From: Haemophilus parainfluenzae | GTDB taxonomy: Bacteria > Pseudomonadota > Gammaproteobacteria > Enterobacterales > Pasteurellaceae | Reading direction: 5' to 3' | NCBI RefSeq assembly: GCF_036288925.1 | Contig: NZ_CP127167.1 | Coordinates: 1,488,001 to 1,552,000 of the forward strand | DNA: 64,000 bases | Shown: one piece after another, positions 1 to 9,736 of the stretch | Layout: every line of letters begins with the position of its first letter | Position numbering within the stretch: position 1 is the first letter of the stretch | Made by a program: the position numbers and the translations under genes | The notes under the pieces: generated by a model | Database searches by the model: none | Seen by the model: the letters and a program-made list of their open reading frames with translations, nothing else | Told to the model about the DNA's origin: nothing

Positions 1-388
<388 letters not shown>

Positions 389-410
389 GCAAAAAACTAA
401 AGTAAAACTG

Positions 411-444
411 ACCGCACTTTGAGAGATTAAAGTGCGGTTTTTTT
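411..444. terminator. Uptake-signal (USS) hairpin terminator after pntB
   Basis: ACCGCACTTT at 411-420 and AAAGTGCGGT at 429-438 are inverted copies of the Haemophilus uptake signal with an 8-base loop, followed by a T-run on the + strand. It lies between convergent pntB (+) and yedF (-), so it can serve both. Confidence 0.85.
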
Positions 445-447
445 ACA

Positions 448-717
448 TTAACGTTGAATCAAATAGCGTAATTTGGTGCCATCTTGTTCTACGCTTAATA
501 GAGTGTAACCGTGATTTTTAGTATCAACAGGAATGTTGTTGATAGATTGAGCACAGTCACTTAATAGCTCTAAAATTTCGCCTTTCTGTAATTGGGGCAT
601 GGTTTCGAGCATCGTGATTGCTGGATACGGGCAAGGTTCACCTAGCGTATCTAACGTGTAATCTGGGGTGATGTCTTTTGGATCTTTATCTAATTTTTGA
701 ACAACGGTAAATGCCAT
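448..717 (-). CDS. yedF: TusA/SirA-family sulfurtransferase-like protein YedF
   Basis: An 89-residue TusA-like protein. The family signature CPYP is present, with the reactive cysteine at residue 29 (context GEPCPYPAI). A second cysteine sits in LLSDCAQS. In the family the CPxP cysteine carries persulfide or a related chalcogen; the biochemical role of YedF itself is not settled, but yedF usually travels with yedE and with selenium genes. Here it lies directly downstream of yedE on the same strand, with a gap of about 40 bases, suggesting one transcript. Length is normal for the family, which argues against truncation. Confidence 0.85.
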   Translation of the reverse strand: MAFTVVQKLDKDPKDITPDYTLDTLGEPCPYPAITMLETMPQLQKGEILELLSDCAQSINNIPVDTKNHGYTLLSVEQDGTKLRYLIQR

Positions 718-758
718 AATAATGTCCTCTTTTTTTGAATGAATTCGTTAATATTTAA

Positions 759-1982
759 TTAGCAACCACAAGCTTGTGGATTCGCTGCCGCAATTTTTGC
801 TTTAGCCTTTTTCAAGAAGTGATGTTCCCACCAAACGACAGCGATTAAGCAGAGAATAAGCAAGCCATAATTCACTAATAAACCACCAACTGGGCCAAAG
901 GATTTCAATAAGTTAAGTTTTTCGTAATCTAACGCAAGCACAGGGGCAAGATCGTCCCATGCGTAGGCTAAATAGGTTGAGCCAACAACATTACCCACGC
1001 CCACCCACATAAAGTGAACTTGACCTTCCATTGAGCGATACATCCAACCGGTTTCACATCCGCCCGCTAACACAATACCGAAACCAAATAATAAACCACC
1101 GATAATGGCATTTGGACCCGCCCACATGATTTTGGCTGGCACACCTAATTGAATGTAGCTGAATACGCCAAGTGTACCTACGATAATACCGAAGATAATC
1201 GCTTTTGCCATATAAGCACGGCCTGTTACCCATAAATCACGGAAGGCAGAAGTAAAGCAAATTTGAGCACGTTCGATTAACAAGCCGAAAGCTAAACCAC
1301 AAAGCATTGCAAAGCCCAGTTTGACTGAGTTTGTCATCACATAAAGGGAAGCGATAAGATAGGCAAAAAAGATGACCATACCAATCCAGAAACGACGATT
1401 AGCTTGTTTCGGGTCAGTTTCTTGTAATTTTGCAGCGCCTTTTTTCAATTCTAATTTCACGCGAAATATCGGAAGTAAGGTGACTTTTACCCCCGCGTAA
1501 GTGCCTATGGCTGTCGCAATAGTGAAGAACCAAGCGTGGACAGAAAATTGTGGAATACCAGTGAAGAGAGAGGCAAGGTTACAACCCATCGCTAAACGAG
1601 CACCAAACCCCGCTAATGCACCACCAATGAGGGCTTGGACAATACGACGTTTGTGTGGTTGATTACGCCATTTTACGTTGTTTGCCCAAAGTGCAGCAGA
1701 AATACACCCCGCAAACATACCTAAAATCATCACACCATCAATACGGGTGAAGATCGTGCCTTGCATGCCGATAATTTTATAATAGCTCCAGTCGGACACA
1801 TCCACGCCTAGCGCTTGCAAAGCATGACCGCCCCAACGGGTAAATTCTCCTGTAACCGCCCAATAAGTGCCGGTTACCCCAAAGTAATAAGCTGAAATGA
1901 GCCCCGCAGCAATGACTGCCGCGACAGGATTCCAGTATTTGATCAGATAATTTTGTTTGAATTGCTGCAAAATCTCTTTCAT
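759..1982 (-). CDS. yedE: YeeE/YedE-family membrane transporter, selenium-associated
   Basis: About 407 residues with many hydrophobic segments, so an inner-membrane protein of the YeeE/YedE (TsuA-like) family that moves sulfur or selenium compounds. Conserved cysteine segments are visible: AMGCNLAS, ERAQICFTSAFR and GGCETGWMYR, and the protein ends in a Cys-rich tail (QACGC). The open frame runs 46 codons further upstream, but the start at 1982 (MKEILQQ) is preferred because AAGGA lies about 11 bases before it and the upstream part is not hydrophobic or conserved in kind. It forms a pair with yedF downstream. The association of YedE/YedF with selenium use fits the selenocysteine formate dehydrogenase at 38120-40279; the substrate is inference. 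Confidence 0.85.
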   Translation of the reverse strand: MKEILQQFKQNYLIKYWNPVAAVIAAGLISAYYFGVTGTYWAVTGEFTRWGGHALQALGVDVSDWSYYKIIGMQGTIFTRIDGVMILGMFAGCISAALWANNVKWRNQPHKRRIVQALIGGALAGFGARLAMGCNLASLFTGIPQFSVHAWFFTIATAIGTYAGVKVTLLPIFRVKLELKKGAAKLQETDPKQANRRFWIGMVIFFAYLIASLYVMTNSVKLGFAMLCGLAFGLLIERAQICFTSAFRDLWVTGRAYMAKAIIFGIIVGTLGVFSYIQLGVPAKIMWAGPNAIIGGLLFGFGIVLAGGCETGWMYRSMEGQVHFMWVGVGNVVGSTYLAYAWDDLAPVLALDYEKLNLLKSFGPVGGLLVNYGLLILCLIAVVWWEHHFLKKAKAKIAAANPQACGC

Positions 1983-2173
1983 GAGTGAGTAAATCCTTAA
2001 AATGAAATGATGATTTGCAAGTGCGGTATAAAATGAAGAGATTTTTGAAGTGTCTGCCATTTTCCTATACACAAAACTTGCGATATAAGACAAATGAATT
2101 GTCGAGCAAGATAATAGCATTTGTTTTTTGTTAATGCACGAGGGGAGGGATAATTATTTGTGGGTAATTTAGG

Positions 2174-2202
2174 ATTTAGACAGACTTACTGTCTGTCTAA
2201 AT
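2174..2202. terminator. Perfect 12-bp inverted repeat between yedE and moeB
   Basis: ATTTAGACAGAC (2174-2185) and GTCTGTCTAAAT (2191-2202) form a perfect 12-bp stem with a 5-base loop, just 3' of the moeB stop. No clear T-run follows on either strand, so a terminator role is likely but not certain; it could also be an RNA-stabilising hairpin at the moeB 3' end. Confidence 0.5.
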
Positions 2203-2215
2203 GTTAAGAGAAAAC

Positions 2216-2938
2216 TTAAACGGGCAATTTCATTTCTCGTACACGCATGGTTAATCCATCGATTAACAATAAGCGTCCACATAAATTTGAACCGATTTTT
2301 AACCGCACTTTGATGGCTTCTAAGGCTTGAATAGAGCCCACAATCCCCACGATTGGCGCCAGTACGCCAGCTTCTACACAGCTTAAAACATTTTGTCCAA
2401 AGAGTTGGCTAAGTTGGCGATAGGTTGGGGTATTGGGTTCATAAGTAAAGACGGAAATCTGTCCTTCTAAACGGATTGCAGCACCAGAAACAAGCGGGGT
2501 CTTCGCTTGTTCGCACCCACGATCGAGCGCATTACGAATATCCACGTTATCGGTACAATCTAATATCACATCAAAGTGCGGTATGATTTCCGCGAATTTT
2601 TCTTCGGAAAGTTGTGCATTGATGGTTTCAATTTCGACATGAGGATTAATCTGCTGCAAGGCGATTTTTGCCGATTCCACTTTAGGCATATTCAATCGGC
2701 TATCCGTATGCAACACCTGACGTTGCAAATTAGAAAGCGATACGGTGTCAAAATCCAATAAGGTTAAATGACCCACGCCAGCGGCGGCAAGATATTGACT
2801 TGCCGCACAGCCTAAACCGCCTAGACCGACAATTAACATTCGGCTGTCTTTCAGCTTTTCTTGTCCGTCAAAATCAACCGCTTTTAAGATGATTTGGCGG
2901 TTATAACGCAGTTCTTCTTCGTAGCTTAATTCAGCCAT
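2216..2938 (-). CDS. moeB: Molybdopterin-synthase adenylyltransferase MoeB
   Basis: A 240-residue E1-like enzyme that adenylates the C-terminus of MoaD in molybdopterin synthesis. The nucleotide-binding core GLGGLGCAASQYLAAAG near residue 38 and DFDTVSLSNLQRQ are present, as is the LSCVEAGVLAPIVG segment with the family cysteine. The usual zinc site is absent: where the Escherichia coli protein has PCYRC this one has PTYRQ, and the C-terminal CxxC is missing because the protein ends at REMKLPV. Its start codon overlaps the moeA stop at 2938, indicating translational coupling. Its pairing with moeA favours MoeB over ThiF. Confidence 0.88.
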   Translation of the reverse strand: MAELSYEEELRYNRQIILKAVDFDGQEKLKDSRMLIVGLGGLGCAASQYLAAAGVGHLTLLDFDTVSLSNLQRQVLHTDSRLNMPKVESAKIALQQINPHVEIETINAQLSEEKFAEIIPHFDVILDCTDNVDIRNALDRGCEQAKTPLVSGAAIRLEGQISVFTYEPNTPTYRQLSQLFGQNVLSCVEAGVLAPIVGIVGSIQALEAIKVRLKIGSNLCGRLLLIDGLTMRVREMKLPV

Positions 2939-4155
2939 TATTGCCCCAATAGGTGATTAAACGGTTCAATGGTGACGATTTCGCCCGCAGACACATTACC
3001 ACGATCTTTTTCAAGACGAATAAAACAGTTACTTTTCACAAAGGAACTGAATAAATGCGAGCCTTGGAAACCCACCGGTTGCACTTCAAGTTGACCATTT
3101 TCATTGATTTGATAGAAACCACGTTGGAAATCTAAACGTCCTGGCGCTTTTTTCAAATTGGTTTGGGCAATCGCTTGAAAGTGCGGTTGTTTTTTCGGGT
3201 GTTTTTTACCGCTTAATTTGGCGATAGCAGGTTGAACCAATTGATAGAATGTCACTAATGCAGAAACGGGATTGCCGGGTAAACCGCAGAACCAAGCATT
3301 TTCTAATTTACCGAAAGCAAATGGCTTGCCGGGTTTCATTGCAATTTTCCAGAAATTCACTTGACCCACTTTTTCTAATACGGTTTTCGTGAAGTCAGCT
3401 TCACCCACCGAAACGCCACCGCTTGTGATCATAAGATCGGCCTGAGCTTGTGCTTTCACAAAGGCCGCTTCAAATTCTGCTTGGTTATCCGGCAGAATAC
3501 CAAAATCGAGCACATTGCAATTTAACTTTTCGAGCATTAATTTGACGGTGAAACGGTTGGTATCGTAGATTTGTCCCGCTTGTAATGGTTGGCCGACAGG
3601 CACTAATTCATCACCCGTTGAAAGCACGGCCACTTTTAAGCGAGGGTAAGCTTTCACTTCAGCGATGCCTAATGACGCGAGTAAAGGTAAAGAAACGGCA
3701 TTTAACTCATCCCCTTGATGTAATACCACATCACCTTTTTTCACATCTTCACCAATACGGCGAATATTCTGATTCGCTTTAGGTAATGCTGCAAAGGTAA
3801 CAGAACCATCTTCATTGACGGTGACATCTTCTTGCATCACCACCGCATCAGCACCTTCAGGAATCATCGCCCCCGTCATAATTCTGACCGCACTTTGAGC
3901 TACCCATTCCCCTTGAAATGGATTACCCGCAAAGGATTTTCCTGCGACAGAAAGCGTCATGGATTGCTGTAAATCGGCTAAACGAACTGCATAGCCATCC
4001 ATCGCAGAGTTATCAAAAGAAGGCACGTTAATCGGAGAAATCACATCTTCCGCACAGATACGATCTGCAGCTTCAGTTAAAGCCAGTGTTTCAGTTTTTG
4101 TTGGGAAGGGAAGTTGGTTGAGCATTTGCGCCAAGGCATCTTCAAGTGGCAACAT
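2938..4155 (-). CDS. moeA: Molybdopterin molybdenumtransferase MoeA
   Basis: About 405 residues. MoeA inserts molybdate into adenylated molybdopterin. Family segments are clear: PSFDNSAMDGYAV near residue 45, MTGAMIPEGADAVVMQED, STGDELV, GQIYDTNRF, TSGGVSVGEADF, KPGKPFAFG and GLPGNPVSA. The frame is open 19 codons further up, but the start at 4155 (MLPLEDAL) is preceded by AAAGGATTG and matches the family's N-terminus. It heads the moeA-moeB pair, divergent from folE. The cofactor is needed by FdhF encoded in the same window. Confidence 0.95.
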   Translation of the reverse strand: MLPLEDALAQMLNQLPFPTKTETLALTEAADRICAEDVISPINVPSFDNSAMDGYAVRLADLQQSMTLSVAGKSFAGNPFQGEWVAQSAVRIMTGAMIPEGADAVVMQEDVTVNEDGSVTFAALPKANQNIRRIGEDVKKGDVVLHQGDELNAVSLPLLASLGIAEVKAYPRLKVAVLSTGDELVPVGQPLQAGQIYDTNRFTVKLMLEKLNCNVLDFGILPDNQAEFEAAFVKAQAQADLMITSGGVSVGEADFTKTVLEKVGQVNFWKIAMKPGKPFAFGKLENAWFCGLPGNPVSALVTFYQLVQPAIAKLSGKKHPKKQPHFQAIAQTNLKKAPGRLDFQRGFYQINENGQLEVQPVGFQGSHLFSSFVKSNCFIRLEKDRGNVSAGEIVTIEPFNHLLGQ

Positions 4156-4191
4156 AATCAATCCTTTGGGTTGAGCAAAATAAACGTGGAT

Positions 4192-4215
4192 ATATTGTAG
4201 CCCGAAATACAATAT
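4192..4215. promoter_or_regulatory. Palindrome upstream of moeA, possible ModE-like operator
   Basis: ATATTGTA (4192-4199) and TACAATAT (4208-4215) are perfect inverted 8-mers with an 8-base spacer, 37 bases upstream of the moeA start and within the moeA/folE divergent region. The left half with its flank (GATATATTGT) resembles the ModE half-site known from the E. coli modA promoter (GTTATATTGT), but the spacing differs, so the regulator is uncertain. Confidence 0.35.
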
Positions 4216-4309
4216 GAAGGAAATTAATAAATTAGGGTGATTTTTCGCATTTTACGAATAATTCATCTTTTGTTAAAATAACACAATATTTTTTATAAAT
4301 GGAAAGTAA

Positions 4310-4960
4310 ATGAACGCGATTTCACCTGATGCGGAAAGTGTCCGCCGAGCCTTGGTAGCCAAAGGCATCGAAACACCAATGATTGATCCGACTCAATGTA
4401 AAGATGAGCGCCGTGCGGCGATTGCTTCGCATATGCGTGAAGTGATGGAATTGATTGGATTAGATCTGCATGATGATAGTTTAGAAGAAACGCCAAATCG
4501 CTTAGCCAAAATGTTTATTGATGAAATTTTCAGTGGAATGGATTATGCCAATTTCCCGAAAATGACGAAAATCAAAAACCAAATGAAAGTGAGCGAAATG
4601 GTGCAAGTGAATGACATCACCTTGACCAGTACTTGCGAGCATCATTTTGTGACAATTGATGGCAATGTTGCTGTCGCATATTATCCAAAAGATTGGGTGA
4701 TTGGCTTGTCTAAAATCAATCGCATTGTGGCGTTTTTTGCGCAACGCCCACAAGTACAAGAGCGTTTAACTGAACAGCTTTTAACGGCATTTCAAACCAT
4801 TTTAGAAACTGATGATGTGGCCGTTTATGTGAAAGCAACACATTTCTGTGTGAAAGCTCGCGGAGTAAAAGATACCCACAGTTATACCGTGACATCAGCC
4901 TATGGCGGGGTCTTTTTAGAAGATCGCGAAACTCGAAAAGAATTTTTATCTTCTATTTAG
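4310..4960 (+). CDS. folE: GTP cyclohydrolase I
   Basis: A 216-residue enzyme that converts GTP to 7,8-dihydroneopterin triphosphate and formate, the first step of tetrahydrofolate synthesis. The zinc ligands are visible in TSTCEHHF near residue 106 and in HFCVKARGV near residue 177. The active-site stretch [20 protein letters not shown] is also intact. Length matches the family (about 220). The gene is divergent from moeA and ends at a bidirectional hairpin shared with aroA. Confidence 0.96.
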   Translation: MNAISPDAESVRRALVAKGIETPMIDPTQCKDERRAAIASHMREVMELIGLDLHDDSLEETPNRLAKMFIDEIFSGMDYANFPKMTKIKNQMKVSEMVQVNDITLTSTCEHHFVTIDGNVAVAYYPKDWVIGLSKINRIVAFFAQRPQVQERLTEQLLTAFQTILETDDVAVYVKATHFCVKARGVKDTHSYTVTSAYGGVFLEDRETRKEFLSSI

Positions 4961-4970
4961 AAATAACGAA

Positions 4971-4998
4971 AAAAGCACCGAGCATTCGGTGCTTTTTT
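4971..4998. terminator. Bidirectional terminator between folE and aroA
   Basis: AAAAGCACCGA (4971-4981) and TCGGTGCTTTT (from 4986) form a GC-containing stem with a 4-base loop, flanked by A-run and T-run, so it works for both convergent genes. Confidence 0.85.
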
Positions 4999-5004
4999 AT
5001 GTTT

Positions 5005-6303
5005 TTAGCTTCGAACACTTAATTTCTCAAATTCATCGAAGAATGTTGGGAAGGTTTTAGCCGTACATTTTGGATCTAAAATCGTGACGGGGGTATCCGA
5101 TAAAGCAATCAACGCAAAGCACATTGCCATACGGTGATCGTTATAAGTCTCAATTTCGGCATGTTTAAATTGAGAAAGGGGAAGCGGTTGAATTCGAATA
5201 AAATCTTCACCTTCTTCAACCTCTGCACCGACTTTTCGTAACTCGGCAGCCATAGCTGAAAGGCGATCGGTCTCTTTCACACGCCAGTTATAAATGTTGC
5301 GAATAACGGTTTCACCCTTGGCAAATAAAGCGGTTGTGGCAATCGTCATAGCCGCATCAGGAATGTGGTTCATATCCATATCAATGCCGTGGAGTTCAGC
5401 TTGTTCTGCTTGAATAAAATCTTCACCCCAAGTGATTTTAGCGCCCATTTTTTCTAGCACGTCAGCAAATAGGCGGTCGCCTTGAATGGAATGTTTGCCA
5501 ATTCCCGTCACTTTTACGTTGCCTTTAATCGCGGCAGCGGCAAAGAAATAAGAGGCAGATGAGGCATCACCTTCGACCATGTATTTGCCAGGTGAAACAT
5601 AGGATTGGTTACCTTTCACCTTAAACACTTGATAATGTTGATTTTCAACCGAAACACCAAAATCTTTCATCATCGCGAGGGTAATATCAATATAAGGTTT
5701 TGAAACTAAATCACCCACAATATGGATATCTAAATCGCCTTCAGCAAGAGGCGCAGTCATTAAAAGTGCGGTCAAAAATTGAGAAGAAATTGAACCGTCA
5801 ATTTTAATCATGCCACCTTTAATCCCTTGATTACGAATTGCAACTGGTGGGTAACCGTCATTTTCTAAATAACGAACATTGGCGCCTGCTTGAAGAAGTG
5901 CATCAACCAAATGTTTGATTGGACGCTCTTTCATACGGGGCTCACCAGTCAAAATAACTTCGCCTTCTGTATCGCCTTTTAAACAAAGCGCAGCGGTTAA
6001 AGGTCGCATAGCGGTGCCAGCATTGCCTAGAAACAGCGACAAGCCATTTTCAACCTGAAATGCGCCACCTAAGCCTTCAACTTCACAGCAAGTTTTGTCT
6101 TCGGATAGTTGGTAATTCACCCCTAAAGATTTAAGGGCATTTAACATATGACGAATGTCATCACTGTCTAACAAGTTAGTGACCGTTGTGGTGCCTTTAG
6201 CTAATGCTGCTAATAATAATGCACGGTTTGATAAACTTTTCGAGCCAGGTAAGTTGATCTCACCTTCAATGCGAGAAATTGGCTCTAAAGTGATTGCTTT
6301 CAT
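5005..6303 (-). CDS. aroA: 3-phosphoshikimate 1-carboxyvinyltransferase (EPSP synthase)
   Basis: A 432-residue cytoplasmic enzyme of the shikimate pathway that joins phosphoenolpyruvate to shikimate-3-phosphate. Class I EPSP synthase signatures are present: [16 protein letters not shown] near residue 20, [13 protein letters not shown] near residue 90, [31 protein letters not shown] and YNDHRMAM. Full length. Its start codon overlaps the purU stop (6303), so the two genes are co-transcribed and probably coupled. Confidence 0.97.
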   Translation of the reverse strand: MKAITLEPISRIEGEINLPGSKSLSNRALLLAALAKGTTTVTNLLDSDDIRHMLNALKSLGVNYQLSEDKTCCEVEGLGGAFQVENGLSLFLGNAGTAMRPLTAALCLKGDTEGEVILTGEPRMKERPIKHLVDALLQAGANVRYLENDGYPPVAIRNQGIKGGMIKIDGSISSQFLTALLMTAPLAEGDLDIHIVGDLVSKPYIDITLAMMKDFGVSVENQHYQVFKVKGNQSYVSPGKYMVEGDASSASYFFAAAAIKGNVKVTGIGKHSIQGDRLFADVLEKMGAKITWGEDFIQAEQAELHGIDMDMNHIPDAAMTIATTALFAKGETVIRNIYNWRVKETDRLSAMAAELRKVGAEVEEGEDFIRIQPLPLSQFKHAEIETYNDHRMAMCFALIALSDTPVTILDPKCTAKTFPTFFDEFEKLSVRS

Positions 6304-7139
6304 TACAAGACCACCGTTTTATTTTTATACACAAAAATACGATCATGTAAGGCAAGATCAAGCGCACGGCTTAATACGGTTTTTTCCACATCACGGCCTG
6401 CACGCATCATGGCATCGGCAGAGTAAGTGTGATCCACATTTATTACATTTTGCATAATGATCGGACCTTGATCTAATTCATTATTAATAAAGTGAGCCGT
6501 TGCACCAATAATTTTTACGCCACGTTCATAGGCTTGTTGATAGGGTTTTGCTCCAATAAATGCGGGTAAGAATGAATGGTGAATATTGATGACGCGATTG
6601 GGATAACGCGCCACGAATTCTGGATTTAATACACGCATATATTTAGCTAACACAATATAATCAGGTGCATATTCATCAATTTTTTCAGCGAGTAATTTAT
6701 CGTGTTCCACACGAGTGAGCCCTTCATGACTGACACAATGGAATGGAATATCAAAGCGTTCAACTAATTCGCGTAAATTATCGTGATTACCAATGACTGC
6801 CGCAATTTCTACATCTAATGCACCGTAGTAATTTTTCATTAAAATATCACCTAAACAGTGCGCTTCTTTAGTCACTAAAATTACGATACGTTTACGTTTT
6901 GCACTGATTAGCCGACAGTTTGTCCCTTTCGGCAAACTATAATCTAAATCAGCTAGCAAGGTGTCTTCATTAAAAATCCCTTCTAACTCTGTACGCATAA
7001 AGAAATGCTTCGTTTCAAAATCAACGAACTCATTATTATGAAGGATATTTAATTGATGTTTGTAACAAATATTGGTGATTTTGGCGATTAAGCCTTTATC
7101 ATCAGGACAGTCCGTCAGTAATATTTTCTTTTCTAACAT
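6303..7139 (-). CDS. purU: Formyltetrahydrofolate deformylase
   Basis: A 278-residue two-domain enzyme that hydrolyses 10-formyl-tetrahydrofolate to formate and tetrahydrofolate. Residues 1-80 form an ACT-type regulatory domain ([18 protein letters not shown]). Residues 90-278 are the formyltransferase-like catalytic domain, with [34 protein letters not shown] and the conserved aspartate of DQGP. It is upstream of and overlaps aroA by one base. Formate from this reaction could feed the formate hydrogenlyase downstream in the window, but that is inference. Confidence 0.95.
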   Translation of the reverse strand: MLEKKILLTDCPDDKGLIAKITNICYKHQLNILHNNEFVDFETKHFFMRTELEGIFNEDTLLADLDYSLPKGTNCRLISAKRKRIVILVTKEAHCLGDILMKNYYGALDVEIAAVIGNHDNLRELVERFDIPFHCVSHEGLTRVEHDKLLAEKIDEYAPDYIVLAKYMRVLNPEFVARYPNRVINIHHSFLPAFIGAKPYQQAYERGVKIIGATAHFINNELDQGPIIMQNVINVDHTYSADAMMRAGRDVEKTVLSRALDLALHDRIFVYKNKTVVL

Positions 7140-7163
7140 AATGAATATTTTGCAAGGTAAATA

Positions 7164-7192
7164 AAAAAAGAGAACCCATAAAAATGGGTTCT
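7164..7192 (-). terminator. Rho-independent terminator of hns
   Basis: On the minus strand an AGAACCCA / TGGGTTCT stem with a short A/T loop (7171-7191) is followed by a run of seven T, directly downstream of the hns stop and before purU. Confidence 0.8.
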
Positions 7193-7210
7193 ATATAGTT
7201 GATAATGAAA

Positions 7211-7615
7211 TTAGATTTCGAAAGAAGCTAAAGAAGCACCTTTATCTAAGGCCTTTTGAATCACTCGAGGTGTACGGCCTTGGCCCGTCCATGTTCTTTC
7301 TTGACCTGTTTCATCAGTATATTTGTATTTTGCTGGACGAGGTTCACGTTTTTTACGAATTGAAGCTGGGGCAATACCAATAATTGCCGTTAATTCTTCT
7401 GCCGTGATACCTTCTTGTTTAATTAACTCTTTATATTTGGCAATACGAGCACGACGTTCTTGTTCAGCTTGTTTAATTTCAGCGGCTTGAGCGCGTTTTT
7501 CTTCAACAGCAGCTTGTAATTTTAAAAGTGAATTTTCAGCTTGCTCTAATGTTAAATCGCGTATAGCTGCGCGCAAGCTACGAAGATTAGTTAAACCTTT
7601 TGTTAATTCGTTCAT
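7211..7615 (-). CDS. hns: H-NS family nucleoid-associated DNA-binding protein
   Basis: A 134-residue H-NS. The N-terminal half is charged and helical (LTLEQAENSLLKLQAAVEEK), consistent with the coiled-coil oligomerisation region. The C-terminal domain carries the DNA minor-groove motif in TWTGQGRTPRVIQKAL (QGR core). H-NS silences AT-rich and foreign DNA. It is monocistronic with its own terminator and an AT-rich upstream region. Length matches H-NS proteins of Pasteurellaceae. Confidence 0.95.
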   Translation of the reverse strand: MNELTKGLTNLRSLRAAIRDLTLEQAENSLLKLQAAVEEKRAQAAEIKQAEQERRARIAKYKELIKQEGITAEELTAIIGIAPASIRKKREPRPAKYKYTDETGQERTWTGQGRTPRVIQKALDKGASLASFEI

Positions 7616-7917
7616 TACTACCTCTTTTTACGTGTGTGAATGCTTAATTATTTTCAAAACATATGATAGCGAAAATAATATATTTGGTAAATATGAATTA
7701 ACAAAAATACAATAATTAATTAGTCGAATGTCATCATATTTATATTATCAATTGAATTATTCTTATATTGTTTTCCTCATATAGAGGTTAAATTTCTTAA
7801 CAAACACGTAACAATCTTATAAGTAATGGTAAATAAAACAATAGATCTAGGAAAAAACATAAGATTTTATTGGTAATATTATCTGTTTTAATGTAATCTT
7901 TCTATATCCTATACAAC
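7616..7917. other. AT-rich hns upstream region
   Basis: About 300 bases of very AT-rich sequence between hns and the lysine riboswitch. It must hold the hns promoter (minus strand) and the promoter of the riboswitch transcript (plus strand). I see no coding frame and no strong palindrome here. Confidence 0.5.
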
Positions 7918-8081
7918 AGTAGAGGTGCGATTACTATAAGTATTTTCTTAGAGTGGATAACGTTGAAGAGAAAGGAAAGGAGTGGTTGCCGAAATCGAAT
8001 AAAAGTCATTTTATTCGGTTGGTTGCGTGTTCGAAAGGAACGTGACTGTCATAGTTTTATGTATTAACTATGGAGCGCTAC
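7918..8081 (+). promoter_or_regulatory. Lysine riboswitch (L-box)
   Basis: The conserved L-box blocks occur in the right order: GTAGAGGTGCG at about 7919-7929, AGAGTGGATAACG, GGAAAGGAGTGGTTGCCGAA at about 7974-7993, GGTTGGTTGCGTG, GGAACGTGACTGTCA near 8036-8052, and the closing TGGAGCGCTAC at 8071-8081 that pairs with the 5' end. These match the class known to bind lysine. It ends about 70 bases before the transporter start. I see no clear terminator hairpin after it, so control may be translational. Confidence 0.93.
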
Positions 8082-8151
8082 GGTTCGGTCTGGTTATACT
8101 TGATTGTATCTTTTCTTGCCGTTGTCTCCATTAATTTATAGGTATAACTTA

Positions 8152-9672
8152 ATGGAACTAATTGATTATTCTTCATCTATTTATTCAGTTATACCCGCAT
8201 TTCTTGCGATTGTTTTAGCGATTGCAACGCGTCGGGTTCTGGTTTCTCTAAGCGCAGGGATTATTGTTGGGACGTTAATGTTGGTTGACTTCCATCCATT
8301 GGATGCGCTTATTTATTTAAAAGATAATGTTGTTGCGTTAGTTTATAGTGACGAAAATGGCATGAATTCAAATATGAATATCGTGTTTTTCCTCGTTTTA
8401 CTTGGCGTATTGACCGCACTTTTAACGGTATCAGGTAGCAATCGTGCTTTTGCTGAATGGGCTCAAAAGAAGATTAAAGGTCGTCGTGGTGCAAAATTAT
8501 TAGCCGCATCTTTAGTATTTGTGACATTTATTGATGATTATTTCCATAGTCTTGCTGTGGGGGCAATTGCTCGTCCAGTCACCGATCGTTTTAAAGTTTC
8601 TCGTGCTAAATTAGCGTATATTCTTGACTCAACGGCCGCACCTATGTGTGTCATGATGCCAGTATCTAGCTGGGGAGCATATATTATTACTCTCGTAGCC
8701 GGTTTATTGGCAACCTATTCTATTACATCTTATACGCCAATGAGTGCATTCGTTGCCATGAGTTCAATGAATTACTATGCGATCTTCTCATTATTAATGG
8801 TGTTCTTTGTTGCTTATTTCTCATTTGATATTGCGGCGATGGCTCGCCATGAAAAATTAGCCATGGAGCGTGATTATAAAGAAGAAGTCATTGAAGGTGT
8901 AAAAGGTAAAGTTCGTAATTTAATTTTACCGATTGTGGTTTTAATTGTGGTGACTGTATTTATGATGATCCACACGGGGAGTGAAGCTTTAACTGCTGAT
9001 GGAAAACCATTTAGTATCTTAGGTGCCTTTGAGAATACAACGGTGGGAATATCACTGGTTGTAGGTGGTTCAAGTGCGGTTGCAATGTCAACATTATTGA
9101 TTATCCTTGAGCGTCAAGTTTCTTTACAAGAATATGGAAAAGCCTGGATTGTTGGTATTAAATCGATGTTAGGGGCAATTGCCATTTTATTCTTTGCTTG
9201 GACAATTAATAAAGTAGTAGGTGATGCACAAACAGGTAAATACTTATCTTCTTTAGTGAGTGGTAGCATTCCTGTTCAATTTTTACCTGTTCTTTTATTT
9301 GTACTTGGTGCGGCAATGGCGTTCTCAACAGGGACAAGTTGGGGAACATTCGGGATTATGTTGCCAATCGCAGCAGCAATGGCGACCAATTCAGCACCAG
9401 AGTTATTACTCCCTTGTCTTTCAGCCGTAATGGCTGGTGCAGTATGTGGGGACCATTGTTCACCGGTTTCTGATACGACGATTTTGTCATCAACTGGGGC
9501 GAAATGTAACCATATGGATCACGTCACCACACAATTACCGTATGCGGCAACAGTAGCAACAGCAAGTGCTGTCGGTTACATTGTAGTTGGTTTTACAAAA
9601 TCAGGTTTAGCGGGATTTGTAGCAACTGCAGCAGTATTAGTTGCTTTAGTGTTTATCGTGAAAAAACGTTAA
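8152..9672 (+). CDS. lysW: NhaC-family transporter, predicted lysine importer (LysW type)
   Basis: About 506 residues with roughly a dozen membrane segments, belonging to the Na+/H+ antiporter NhaC family. Conserved membrane motifs include FIDDYFHSLAVGAIARP, DSTAAPMCVMMPVSSWGAYI, FSTGTSWGTFGIMLP and VCGDHCSPVSDTTILSSTGA. The start at 8152 (MELIDYSS) is preferred over an upstream TTG because an AGG lies 9 bases before it and the upstream residues look like untranslated leader. The lysine riboswitch directly upstream implies lysine transport rather than sodium export; this prediction is known from comparative genomics as LysW. No partner genes; ends at its own terminator. Confidence 0.85.
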   Translation: MELIDYSSSIYSVIPAFLAIVLAIATRRVLVSLSAGIIVGTLMLVDFHPLDALIYLKDNVVALVYSDENGMNSNMNIVFFLVLLGVLTALLTVSGSNRAFAEWAQKKIKGRRGAKLLAASLVFVTFIDDYFHSLAVGAIARPVTDRFKVSRAKLAYILDSTAAPMCVMMPVSSWGAYIITLVAGLLATYSITSYTPMSAFVAMSSMNYYAIFSLLMVFFVAYFSFDIAAMARHEKLAMERDYKEEVIEGVKGKVRNLILPIVVLIVVTVFMMIHTGSEALTADGKPFSILGAFENTTVGISLVVGGSSAVAMSTLLIILERQVSLQEYGKAWIVGIKSMLGAIAILFFAWTINKVVGDAQTGKYLSSLVSGSIPVQFLPVLLFVLGAAMAFSTGTSWGTFGIMLPIAAAMATNSAPELLLPCLSAVMAGAVCGDHCSPVSDTTILSSTGAKCNHMDHVTTQLPYAATVATASAVGYIVVGFTKSGLAGFVATAAVLVALVFIVKKR

Positions 9673-9691
9673 TCAATAAGTAAAAGAAGAA

Positions 9692-9720
9692 AGGGGCGTA
9701 CTATGCAGTACGCCCTTTTT
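9692..9720. terminator. Bidirectional terminator between lysW and cls
   Basis: GGGCGTACT and AGTACGCCC flank a 4-base loop and run into TTTTT; an A-rich stretch precedes the stem, so it can act for both convergent genes. Confidence 0.85.
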
Positions 9721-9736
9721 GCATTCATTATCAAAA

